Positions 1 to 7,548 of a stretch of 10,372 bases of DNA are shown one piece after another (the first letter of the stretch is position 1; every line of letters starts with the position of its first letter). Source of the stretch: Acanthamoeba lenticulata (lineage: Eukaryota; Discosea; Longamoebia; Acanthamoebidae); NCBI GenBank assembly GCA_002179805.1, contig NAVB01000692.1:1-10372 (forward strand), written 5' to 3'. A program made the translations under genes and the position numbers. The notes under the pieces were generated by a model. The model was not told where the DNA came from. It saw only the letters and a list, made by a program, of their open reading frames with translations, and did not search any database.

Positions 1-126
1 TTCTCTTTCTCTTTCTCTTTCTCTTTCTCTTTCTCTTTCTCTTTCTCTTTCTCTTTCTCTTTCTCTTTCTCTTTCTCTTTCTCTTTCTCTTTCTCTTTCT
101 CTTTCTCTTTCTCTTTCTCTTTCTTT
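1..126. repeat. (TTTCTC)n hexanucleotide microsatellite
   Basis: About 20 nearly perfect copies of a TTTCTC hexamer run from the left edge, so the true array is longer than what is seen. It is a pure pyrimidine tract on the + strand. It lies upstream of the first recognisable exon at 331, probably within an intron of that gene or in its 5' flank. Confidence 0.97.
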
Positions 127-330
127 TGATCTCCCCATCCCTTTCCCTCTCTCTCTCTCTCTCTATCTCTCTCCCTCTCTCATAATCATCTTCATCATCA
201 TCATCATCATCATCATGGCCATGGCCATGTCTTTCCACGCCATGGCCATGCCTATCCACCACATGCCATGTCATCCCATCCCATCCCATCTCATCCCATG
301 CGTGCACTCCGCGGGGGGGGGGGACTGCAG
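127..330 (+). other. Low-complexity intron (or 5' flank) before the first visible exon
   Basis: The stretch holds a TC-rich tract (about 147-181), a (CAT)n run (about 190-216), a patch with several CCATGG units (about 215-250), CATCC pentamers (about 270-300) and an 11-base G run (313-323). It closes with CTGCAG, a good splice acceptor whose last base is 330. The open frame starting at 215 reads through here, but this part codes only for a His/Met/Pro-rich peptide dictated by the repeats. I read it as non-coding intron sequence. The missing N-terminal FAD-binding part of the next gene must lie left of the window. Confidence 0.6.
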
Positions 331-1129
331 GGCGGTGGGGGTGGCCTTCGACCGGCGGCAGGAGAGACTCGAGTTCGAGGGGGCGTTCGTCAACGACAGG
401 GAGTCGCCCCTCTCCTGGATCGCCCGCAACTCGAGCAAGCCCGATCGCGCCGCGACGATCACAAAGGGGGCGAGTAGGAGGCGTGAGTGCTGGATGCTCC
501 ACGGCAGCGCAGAGTGGTCCACGCGGCATCTTGAGGATGACCCGCAGAGCGTGGCCGCCGCCCTAGTTGCCGCCTTCAAGCGGTTCGCCTCCTCCCTTCC
601 CATTCCTCCCTCCCCCTCTTCTCTTCTCTTCTCTTCCCCATGCTTACACCCATTCACGTGATACAAACGGAGGATGGGAATGATGATGGTGGGCCATTCT
701 AATACTATTTTCATTATTATTATTATTCTATCGAATTCTAACCACGGGCACACGTGGGCTGCAGGGCGGTCGGGGGCGCCCTGGACGAGCCCAGCTTTGT
801 GGGGAAGGCCTTCCGGTGGCGGTACGCCATCCCGGCCAATCCTCTCCCGGAGCGGTTCGTCTACGACGAGGCCCTTCGCGTGGGCCTCTGCGGCGACTGG
901 GTGGGAGGTCCCCGCATCGAGGTACAGAGAAACGAACACAACACACACACACATACGCGCACTCCACCCTTCATCTCGCTGTTCTTCTCCAAAAGGGCCA
1001 TCTCCATCTCTCTGACGGATGCAAAAACAATAACAAAACCACAAAAACAAAACAAAACAGGGCGCCTTCATGAGCGGGCATTTGCTGGGGCAGCACATTG
1101 CAAGCCTCGCTGCGTCCTCCCGACTTTGA
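331..1129 (+). CDS. Renalase-like FAD-dependent oxidoreductase, C-terminal part (3 exons)
   Basis: This is a flavoprotein of the renalase-like amine oxidase group (COG3380 type). The substrate is unknown and the reaction is presumed to be FAD-linked oxidation. Exons are 331-582, 765-921 and 1061-1129, with introns of 182 and 139 bp. The joins are phase 2 then phase 0 and leave an unbroken frame of about 158 residues ending in TGA. Family signatures are visible. The segment around 385-450 reads FVNDRESPLSWIARNSSKP. Around 490-525 it reads CWMLHGSAEWS. Around 807-830 it reads FRWRYAIP. The C-terminal FAD-contact block LCGDWVGGPRIEGAFMSGHL is rebuilt only when the 922-1060 intron is removed, which supports that junction. 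The N-terminal Rossmann GxGxxG part is outside the window, so start and full length are unknown. The insert AATITKGASRRR between two conserved blocks is longer than I would expect. The family call is from memory of the motifs. Confidence 0.82.
583..764 (+). other. Intron with CT-rich and (ATT)n repeats
   Basis: The donor GTTCGC and acceptor GGCTGCAG join phase 2 codons to give Arg-Ala-Val. The interior holds a TTCTC-rich tract (about 598-640) and an ATT run (about 711-725). The preceding intron also ends in CTGCAG followed by GGCGGT, so the two acceptor regions look alike. Confidence 0.75.
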
Positions 1130-1200
1130 GGTCCAGAGTTTTTCTGCGGGCGCCGTACCTCCCAAAAAAGAAGAACTTAGTTATTTCTTTTTAATTTCAC

Positions 1201-1206
1201 AATAAA
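1201..1206 (+). terminator. AATAAA polyadenylation signal of the renalase-like gene
   Basis: A canonical AATAAA hexamer lies 72 bases after the TGA at 1127-1129. It is also only 38 bases before the ATG of the next gene, so the 3' UTR of one gene and the 5' flank of the next must share this short stretch. That fits a very compact genome. Confidence 0.6.
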
Positions 1207-1244
1207 AAGAAAGATATGCCAAAGTTGCGCCTTTTGGATTTGTG

Positions 1245-2254
1245 ATGGAAGCGGATGAGCACCAAACTGCGGGTGATGCCACGAACCCACCATCGGGCGC
1301 CTTTGAAGCTCTTACAGAGGCGGTTTTAATGACCCTTGATGGCGAATCTATCCCATTTGCTAGTTTCTTCTCTAGCGTACGGCCCTGAGAACAGTTTACT
1401 GGAGCACTTTGAGCTGATTCCTGTTTCATTAACGCAGAGGCCAGCCTGTATCGTGTGGTTGCGCCATTTTGGATGAAATACGGTCATGTTGCGCGTAACT
1501 GATTACGTGCAACGGGCGAATGAATTCAAGGACAAAAACGTAGAGGTAATACCCCCCCTTCCCAAATGTGCGCTCACCCTCTCTCTTCTTCTTTTTGACT
1601 CACGTAAGGGGGTTCTCCACGTGCGTCAAGTTGGTGTTTGTGGGGCACGGCGGCAGGAAGAAGGGCCATGAGTACGTGGAAACACTCCAAATGGAGGGGC
1701 GCGTACCGCTGTACATCGACCCCAAGCGCAAGACGCACACGGCTCTTGGCCTGATCGATGTCGGTACAACAATTCTGGACTCGTGCCCCCCTCCCCCCCC
1801 CCTTGCTGCTCGTGGTGGTGGTGGTGGTGGGGTTTGCTGATAAGATGAACCAACACACACTTACACGGCTCATCGTTCTGTTGTGGGTCTTTGGGGGGGG
1901 GAGTCCTCAGGCTGGATGCGGCTGCTCTCAGACTCTACGGGCCTCCAGCTCTCCAAGGAGGCCTCCAAGAAGGGCTTCAAGGTGGGCTTCCTCGGCACCG
2001 GCAGCTACACGTATCTTATTCTGTGCCACGCGTCTGGTGGGGGCGTGGGTGTTTGGGGGGGGGGGGACGAGCGCTCACTGGAGCTGCGTGACGCGGGCGG
2101 GTGACTCGGGGGTGCGAGCAGACAGCTGGGCGGAGTGGCACTGGTGAGCCAGGCCGGCATTGCCTTCTTCCACCAGTGCCAGGCGACCCACGACTACCCG
2201 GAGGTCGACCACCTGCTTGCCCTGTGCGCGAATCTTGGCCAGGCGTCGTCGTAG
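1245..2254 (+). CDS. PRXL2/SelU/AAED1-type thioredoxin-fold protein, candidate selenoprotein (5 exons)
   Basis: A predicted peroxiredoxin-like redox protein (AhpC/TSA_2, PRXL2C/AAED1 group). Exons are 1245-1376, 1438-1545, 1631-1763, 1911-2010 and 2122-2254, giving 201 codons plus TAG. The human relative is of similar size. The start ATG is followed at about residue 31 by LDGESIPFASFFSS, the usual beginning of the fold. Exon 2 gives RPACIVWLRHFG (45-56), then an in-frame TGA (1474-1476, codon 57), then 20 residues to NVELVFVGHGG. Relatives have RHFG-Cys with the same spacing, so the TGA sits at the catalytic cysteine. Frame, splice phases and downstream blocks (VPLYIDP, ALGL, QLGGVALVSQAGIAFFHQ) are intact on both sides, which argues against simple decay. 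The usual CxxC partner cysteine is Val here. The best reading is selenocysteine. A nonsense mutation, a sequencing error or a recent pseudogene remain possible. Confidence 0.8.
1474..1476 (+). other. In-frame TGA, candidate selenocysteine codon
   Basis: The codons Arg-His-Phe-Gly-TGA-Asn-Thr-Val lie within exon 2 of the PRXL2/SelU-type gene. No GT/AG pair can splice the TGA out without also losing the conserved RHFG block. Family members carry Cys here, and fish SelU carries Sec at the equivalent site. Confidence 0.6.
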
Positions 2255-2689
2255 GAGGCGCGGATCGGGAACAGACCAACCGAGTGTGGCGTCACTGCGG
2301 GGCATGCTTCCCCATCTGCCTCTTCCTTTGGCCAATTGAAGTGGTCGCTGCCAAACGCTCGACGAGGGCGCGCGCGACGACTGATGGACCCAAACCATAA
2401 ATGAAGGAGGCGGCAGAGGGCCGAGGCGGCCCCGTGGGCCGGGCCATCACTCGCTGGTCTTGAACCGGCACCGGCGCGCAAGGGGGGCGAGGGGGGAGGA
2501 GGAGAAATTCCTTTGGGGGAGGGGGGAGTGTTGCGCGTGCTATCCCATCCCCGGGTGGCGCTCGATTGGGCGCTGCCAGCGGGAGGAAACGTGTGCTGAC
2601 GGGTTTCTGCGGAGAGAGGCTGGCCTTAAGCACACCCTCCCCTCCAAGGAGGAGGGTGGTGGGACTACTACTACTACCGCGCAGCACGG
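2255..2689 (+). other. 3' region of the SelU-like gene and 5' flank of the SDR gene
   Basis: There is no recognisable coding sequence in these 435 bases. The left half is the expected 3' UTR. It holds a short GGGG/CCCC hairpin near 2299-2313, the SECIS-like structure at 2327-2394 and an ATAAAT element at 2397-2402 that could serve as a variant poly(A) signal. The right half is G-rich (runs near 2481-2526) with a (CTA)n patch near 2665-2676, and is presumably the promoter and 5' UTR of the dehydrogenase gene. Confidence 0.5.
2327..2394 (+). promoter_or_regulatory. SECIS-like hairpin in the 3' UTR of the SelU-like gene
   Basis: By eye the RNA folds as follows. A base helix pairs TTTGG (2327-2331) with CCAAA (2390-2394). 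An internal loop follows. A candidate non-Watson-Crick core pairs TGAA (2337-2340) with TGAT (2382-2385). A second helix pairs GTGGTCGC (2341-2348) with GCGACGAC (2374-2381), 7 of 8 pairs with one G-G mismatch. An AAA (2353-2355) sits 12 bases after the core, as in eukaryotic SECIS elements. It starts 72 bases past the stop codon. The weak point is that the base before the 5' TGA is T, where A (rarely G) is usual. GC-rich DNA also gives helices by chance. Confidence 0.4.
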
Positions 2690-3728
2690 ATGCACCGGAA
2701 GCAGGAAGAGCAGGAGGAAAAGGCGTCTCACACGGCCCCACCTGCGCAGGGGCAAGCGGGGGCGCTCGCAGGCAAGGCGATCCTCGTGGTGGGCGGCACG
2801 TCCGGCATTGGCGAGGCGACCGCCATCCTCGCCGCCCGGGAGGGTGCCCGGGTGGCTGTAGCTGGACGGCGCGAGGAAAAGGGGCGGCAAGTGGTCGATC
2901 AGATCAAGAAGGAACTGATTCGCGCCAACCACCACGACGAGAAGGCTGCTGAGGGGAGAGCCATATTCCTCCGTTGTGATGCGTCACAAGAAGACCAAGT
3001 CCGCGATATGCTGGCCAAATGTGTGGCGGCGTTCGGGCGCATTGATGGCGCTTTCAACTGCGCTGGTGTCATGCGTCACACGCGCCCCCTCCTCGACGTG
3101 GGCTTGCACGAATTCCAGGACATGATGCAGGCCAACGCCTTCTCGATGCTCTGCTGCATGAATGAGGAGATCAAACAGATGCGCCGGCAACACACAGCCG
3201 AACTAGCTGGCCAGCCAGACAGCTCAGAGAACCCGCGGCGTGGATACTCGATTGTCAACTGTTCTTCCATCAACGGGGCCAAGCCTTTCAGCGTCACGGG
3301 CTTGTACGGAAGCACGAAAGCAGCCATTGACATGCTGACTGGCACTGCTGCTATTGAGCAAGCCGATGTGCCCATTAGAGTTAATTCGGTGCAACCTGGC
3401 CCGATTGTAACGGACATCTTTGCCGACATGTCCGCCATTGACACGAGTGGAACTCTTAGTAGCCAGACGGTTCTTACTGAGTACGGCAAGAAGAACACCC
3501 TGCTCGGTACTCCACACTCCTTTCTCCCCGCCCTCTCTCTCTCTTTGTTCTTACCAGTTGTTTTGCTTTGTTTCTTTTCTTTTTCTGGTCCTATTTGCCT
3601 TTGCAGGGCGAGCCGGGCTGCCACACGAGGTGGCTGCGCCGGTGGTCTTCCTACTGAGCGATGCTGCATCGTTCATCACGGGCACCACGTTGCTTGTGGA
3701 CGGAGGCATGGCAATTCGCTCCACGTAG
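2690..3728 (+). CDS. Short-chain dehydrogenase/reductase (SDR), 2 exons
   Basis: A classical SDR predicted to reduce or oxidise a hydroxyl/carbonyl group with NAD(P)(H). The substrate cannot be read from sequence. Exons are 2690-3506 and 3607-3728, with a 100-bp pyrimidine-rich intron between them, giving 312 residues. The first about 25 residues are a polar extension, then the Rossmann fold begins. GGTSGIG (35-41) is the cofactor-binding loop. NCAG (123-126) is the structural NxAG motif. Ser192/193 with Tyr206 and Lys210 (YGSTK) form the catalytic set. Asn232 and PG (236-237) follow, then [10 protein letters not shown] and [12 protein letters not shown] at the end. Splicing phase 1 at 3506/3607 creates [10 protein letters not shown], a typical SDR C-terminal block. 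Without splicing the frame stays open to 4090 but loses all similarity. An insert with [10 protein letters not shown] (81-90) and a loop [11 protein letters not shown] (175-185) make it longer than the usual 250 residues. Confidence 0.93.
3507..3606 (+). other. Intron of the SDR gene
   Basis: A GTACTC donor and TTTGCAG acceptor flank a strongly pyrimidine-rich interior with CTCTCTCT and TTTTCTTTTT tracts. The frame happens to remain open across it, so frame alone would wrongly extend the protein. Confidence 0.88.
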
Positions 3729-3820
3729 TCTGTTCAGCTGAAGAAGCCAACCCAAGGGCTCAAAACTCAACAAGAAAGAAAAGAGGAAAAACGCGTTCTG
3801 TTGTTGTCTTTGTTTTGCAT

Positions 3821-4243
3821 TTAGTGCATGAATCTCGTTTTCTTGGGCTCCCAGCGGAAGAGCTTGAGACCCTCCCGGAACTGCTTTGCCGACGACTTGT
3901 TGGCCGTTTGCATGTATTTCTGTTGCCGGCAGTGGTGATTAATCGACCAAAAAAAAAGAAACAAAAAAAGGGCAGGTTCAACCTCGGTCTTCTGGCAATT
4001 GATGAGCTCAAGACGTTCCGAAAAGCACGCTCCAGGCTCCTGCATTGCATCAACTCCGAGGCCAGTGTAGCAATCCATGAGCTGAGCTAAGGCATTAACA
4101 CACATGCCCTCCGTCGAAGGAGGCAGTAGTGGCCTCTTTTGGAACCGTCGCGGCACACCGCCACCTCGTGGCGGAGCCGAACCGAGGACAGGGCGCGGAG
4201 GCAAGCCCATAAAGATGCGCCTCGATGAGCCCTTCGTCGACAT
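3821..4243 (-). CDS. Twin-CX9C protein resembling mitochondrial ribosomal protein mS37 (MRP10/CHCHD1)
   Basis: A small CHCH protein, probably of the mitochondrial small ribosomal subunit and imported through the Mia40 oxidative route (family knowledge). Exons are 4243-3983 and 3919-3821, separated by a 63-bp in-frame intron (donor GTTGAA, acceptor CAACAG), giving 119 residues. Human CHCHD1 is about the same length. Residues 1-46 are basic and rich in Pro/Arg, as in mS37. Two CX9C motifs follow: Cys48-Cys58 and Cys73-Cys83, joined by a 14-residue loop. The tail reads ANKSSAKQFREGLKLFRWEP, compatible with the extended C-terminus of MRP10. The start ATG was taken as the last one giving a basic N-terminus, and earlier in-frame ATGs exist. 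Other CHCH families (COX assembly factors) are the main alternative. The gene converges on the SDR gene with 92 bases between stop codons. Confidence 0.72.
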   Translation of the reverse strand: MSTKGSSRRIFMGLPPRPVLGSAPPRGGGVPRRFQKRPLLPPSTEGMCVNALAQLMDCYTGLGVDAMQEPGACFSERLELINCQKTEVEPALFLFLFFWSINHHCRQQKYMQTANKSSAKQFREGLKLFRWEPKKTRFMH

Positions 4244-4392
4244 GGCGTGTTGGATTGTGGTTTGCTGTCCCTTTTTCCTTGAGCCACATTTCTCTTTCCT
4301 GGCACGAATAAATATCAATTTTGGAGATATGAAAAACACGGGAGGTGTCTGCCGGCAGACGGCAAACCCAACCAAGTTTTCTGCAGCCAAGC

Positions 4393-4398
4393 TTTATT
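4393..4398 (-). terminator. AATAAA polyadenylation signal of the aminotransferase gene
   Basis: TTTATT on the + strand is AATAAA on the minus strand, about 150 bases after the TAG at 4549-4551. It is the only canonical hexamer I found on that strand in this gap. Confidence 0.5.
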
Positions 4399-4507
4399 GG
4401 CGCACGCCTCTTCTTTTGCTCTCTTTCCATCAATTACGCACGTTTGGTTCGTTTCCGCGAGTGTATTTTGTTTGCTTTACACACCCATAGCACCCATGAT
4501 GGGCTGT

Positions 4508-4535
4508 ATTCCTTCCTTCCTTCCTTCCTTCCTTG
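4508..4535. repeat. (TTCC)n tetranucleotide repeat
   Basis: Six to seven TTCC units lie just downstream of the aminotransferase stop codon, in its 3' UTR on the minus strand (GGAA in the transcript). Confidence 0.9.
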
Positions 4536-4548
4536 TAGTCCCTCTCTA

Positions 4549-7548
4549 CTAGTCCACAGTGACGGCCTTGGCCAAGTTGCGAGGCCTGTCTGGGTTCTCT
4601 TTCCTCATGACAGCAAGCTCGTAGGCCAGAAGCTGCACGCCAGAGCACAAATAAATACAATGAAACCACGGCAGACCAAAGAGAGAGAGAGAGAGAGGCA
4701 AAGAAGATCGAGAGAAAAAGAGGACCGTGGAGAAGGGGTGAAGGGGACGCACCTGGAAGGGGAGGACGGAAAGGACGTTGGTCATGGGCCCGTTGCTGGG
4801 GATCTTGATTAGATCGAATCCGACGCCCTTGCTGGCAGCGATCTCGTGCTCAAAGAGCTGGGCGTTGTTGGTGATGACGATGGTGTAGGCGCCTCTGGCG
4901 CGCACCTCCTCGGCCACCGTCTTCATCTTGGCGGCGTGCTTATCGTTGAGCACGATGAGGATGATTGGGGTGCCTGTGCATTGCCACAGCCCCGCCAATG
5001 GCATTAACCATCATCACCATCGATCGCAGATGATGAAAAGGGCATTATTTGGGGGCGCAGTGGTGTACCCTTCTCGATGAGGGCGTAGGGGCCGTGCTTG
5101 AGGGCGCCACCGGGGTAGCCCTCGGCGTGGATGTAGCTGATCTCTTTGACCTTGAGGGAGCCCTCAAGGGCCACGGGCAGAGCGGCGCCCTTGCCCAAAA
5201 TGAAAATGTGCTCCACGGGATTGCCGCCGGGGCCCATTGTGAAGAGCTTGTGAGCGATGCCCTTGACCGTGTCACGCATGCTCTGGAGGGTCATCCCCAC
5301 ATTGGTCGGCAGGCGGTGCAGGGCCTCGATCATCACTGCTCCGCTCAAATGCCCATCGCCGCCATCACAGCCGCACCACCACCACCACCACCACTACCAT
5401 GAGCAAAGCACATCAATCGGGTTTGGGCGGGAGCGAACGGACCCTTCCTCTTCTGCTTGTCGTGCGGGGCGTTGACTTGGGAGAACCAGATGGCCACGAG
5501 GGCGAGGACGGTGACCTGGCACGTGAAGGCTTTGGTCGACGCCACGGCGTGCTCCCGGCCGGCGTTGAGGTAAACACCACACGCCGAGTGACGAGCGATT
5601 TGCGAGCCCACCTAAAACACACGTCATTCAGCCACACGCCCCCGGTGCGATAATAATCAGAGCATGGCGGATCACGTACCGCGTTGACGACGGAGAAGCA
5701 GGGAATGTCCCTCTGCTGCGCGAGGGTCATGGCAGTGAAGACGTCCTTGGTTTCACCACTCTGCGAGATGACCAAAAGGCCGCCGTTTTGGGACGGCAGG
5801 TCCTCCTCCGTAAGCTCAGCGGCGTCGATAACTATCCGCCACATGAACAGAAGAATGTAAAGGAAGAGAGGAGGAGGAGGAGGAGGAGAAAGAAGAAAGG
5901 TCATACGTCAGCCAAGAGCTCAAGCCACCACTGCGCAGCGGCATTTTCGTCCAAAAGGGGGAGGAGGATACCCTGGACGGTCTTGAAGGCATTGAGATGC
6001 CGCATGTACTGAGCGCCGGCGATGCCCGCGTAGTAGGAGGTACCACACGCAGCGATCACCAGATTGTGGACTCCGCTCAGAATGGCCCGGTTGGCTGTGA
6101 GCGCGGAGCACGAGCGAGGCCGTAAGAAACGAAAACAACAACAGGACTCTTGGGAAGGAGAAGTTAAAAATAAAAAACTTAATAAATAAATAAATAAATA
6201 AACGCCACATGCACACGCTGAGTAATTGGGGGAGTACCATCGAGACCACCGAGCATGGTGCTGGATTCGTCAAGGATTCGGCCTCCATAGTTAAGGGCGC
6301 GGCTGATAGCGGCCGGCTGCTCCATGATTTCTGCGCACAGTTCGCGGAAACATGCCCTGACCGATGAGTCCTTCTCTCTTTCTCTCCTTAATTACGGATA
6401 GGAGTGGGAAAGGGGGAGCAGGAAGGAGGAGGAGGAGAGAGAGAGAGAGAGGAACCCTTGATGGTCCAGTGGGGCCAGGGCGCGGGGGACAGTTGAATCT
6501 GCTCCTGCGGCGCGTGCTCGATCCTTGAGCGGTCGAGGGAGTGGCCCTTGGCGGTGAGGACAGCCACTTCCTTGTCCTCGAGGTCGATAAACTCCTTCGT
6601 GTAGCGCGAGAAGGCGGCCGACTCAGACGCGATGAACATCTTGCCCTCGCCGATGCCCACCAGCAGCGGCGAACCGTTTTTGACCGCCAGGATCTGGTCC
6701 GGGTGCTCCTTGTCCTGTTGCCCGCCCAAACGGTCACCCAAAAAACCGCCACATCATCACCAGCGTCAGCATGGCGCCGCGACGCTTCATTGGGCTGCTC
6801 CCTCGATGGGGCGGCAGCAAGGGATGAGAAGAGCGCACCAGGATGGCCAGACCCCAAGTGCCCTCGAGGCGGTCCTGCATCTTTTTGACGGCATCGAGCA
6901 AACTCATACCCTGGTTCACGTAGACACCGAGCTGGAAGAGATAGCGCCAACGCCAAGAGGGTGCGTGGATGAGCCTTTGCTACAATGACGAAGTAATGGT
7001 GAGGTTGGAGGAGGGGGGGGACGTACGAGCTGGGCGATGACTTCAGTATCAGTCTCCGACCGGAAGTGGATGCCGTGTTGAGTTTGAAGCTCTTTCTTGA
7101 GCTCGTTCGAGTTCTCGATGACACCGTTGTGGACCACCGCTATACGGCCGGACTGGTCCAAGTGTGGATGGGCGTTCTCGTCCGTGCGGGCGCCGTGGGT
7201 AGCCCAGCGCGTGTGGGCGATGCCCGTCACGTGGGCGTCGTGTTTGCTCAGGTGTTGCTCGAGAAGGTTAATGGCGTTGTTGGTCTTGCCGGAGCTGGCG
7301 TACTTGGTCATCGTCAACTCGTGCGTGGCCGGGCTAATGGTGGCAATGCCAGCCGAATCGTAGCCGCGTGATTCAAGCACCTTCAGGCCCTCTATGAGGA
7401 CAGGCGCTGCGGGCTCGTTGCCTACAAAGGCGATAATGCCGCATACGTCGTTATGGCCAAGTAGCGCGTTGAACGTAGCGGGACTGTCCTTGAGGTGCCT
7501 CTCGAGGACCCCAAGCCTCCTCGCTACAGATGTGCTGCTTTGAGACAT
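4549..7548 (-). CDS. Glutamine:fructose-6-phosphate aminotransferase (isomerizing), 10 exons
   Basis: It makes glucosamine-6-phosphate from fructose-6-phosphate and glutamine (EC 2.6.1.16), the first step to UDP-GlcNAc. Exons on the minus strand are 7548-7027, 6931-6839, 6714-6456, 6330-6238, 6094-5972, 5831-5680, 5611-5443, 5335-5069, 4973-4753 and 4632-4549. All phases agree and give 660 residues. Glutaminase domain: Cys36 (VCGIIAFVG), HTRWATHG (112-119), HNG (140-142), TDTEV (166-170). First SIS domain: CGTSYYAG (339-346), SQSGET (386-391), STKAFT (439-444). Second SIS domain: Glu528, Lys532, Glu535 and KHGP (550-553). The C-terminal LAKAVTVD carries the Schiff-base Lys655. E. coli GlmS has about 609 residues. 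The oddity is 35 residues before the nucleophile Cys, which normally follows the initiator Met. Upstream in-frame codons up to 7632 contain no ATG, only GTG. Confidence 0.95.
4680..4697. repeat. (GA)n tract in the last aminotransferase intron
   Basis: An alternating GA run lies inside intron 4633-4752. In the minus-strand transcript it reads as a TC-rich pyrimidine tract. Confidence 0.85.
5370..5399. repeat. (CAC)n trinucleotide run in intron 5336-5442
   Basis: About eight CAC/CCA units, GTG/TGG in the transcript sense, between a GTCCGT donor and a GAGCAG acceptor. Splicing at these borders restores [15 protein letters not shown]. Confidence 0.85.
5832..5971 (-). other. Aminotransferase intron whose 5' end keeps the reading frame
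   Basis: The donor GTATCC and acceptor GGATAG join phase 1 to give [17 protein letters not shown], which matches the expected spacing between the CGTS and SQSGET blocks. The first about 60 bases of the intron stay open in frame and could mislead a gene finder into using the GTATGA donor at 5906. That choice breaks the frame at the only good acceptor. Confidence 0.75.
6180..6203. repeat. (TAAA)n repeat in intron 6095-6237
   Basis: Five TAAA/AATA units form an AT-rich island. In the transcript sense they read TTTA and lie in the middle of the intron. Confidence 0.9.
6420..6452. repeat. (GGA)n and (GA)n tract in intron 6331-6455
   Basis: Purine-rich on the + strand, so it forms a pyrimidine tract right after the donor in the minus-strand transcript. 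Confidence 0.85.

Larger units (their letters stand above)
4244..4548 (-). other. Gene-free stretch: mS37-like 5' flank and aminotransferase 3' UTR
   Basis: The 305 bases separate two minus-strand genes. The part next to 4243 holds an AT-rich TATTTATT element on the minus strand (about 4307-4315), about 65-70 bases before the ATG, a possible TATA-like site. The right part holds the (TTCC)n repeat and the poly(A) signal of the aminotransferase gene. I see no coding sequence. Confidence 0.45.

Noticed and set aside
215..330. N-terminal part of the open frame 215-661 as coding
   Set aside because: It is a His/Met/Pro-rich translation of CAT and CATCC repeats. A splice acceptor at 330 and family similarity starting just after it indicate intron.
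271..1098. 275-codon minus-strand open frame opposite the renalase-like gene
   Set aside because: It runs antisense to exons and introns alike, has no recognisable motif and is rich in repeat-encoded Arg/Ser/Cys. It is a shadow of a GC-rich gene.
1377..1437. In-frame TGA just after SVRP in exon 1 as a second recoded stop
   Set aside because: It lies inside a 61-bp GTACGG...CGCAG intron whose removal gives FFSS-RPACIVWLRHFG, so it is not translated.
2401..2465. ATGA at 2401 as the 5' core of a SECIS element
   Set aside because: The bases after it do not pair with the stretch before the TGAA at 2461, so no helix II forms. The 2327-2394 fold is better.
3729..4090. Extension of the SDR frame to 466 residues
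   Set aside because: It depends on reading through the 3507-3606 intron, loses the conserved C-terminal SDR block and overlaps the opposing mS37-like gene.
5413..5904. 163-codon minus-strand frame as an unspliced aminotransferase exon
   Set aside because: It contains real exon 6 (5831-5680) but reads through introns on both sides, and its tail after 5611 is out of frame with the conserved [14 protein letters not shown] block.
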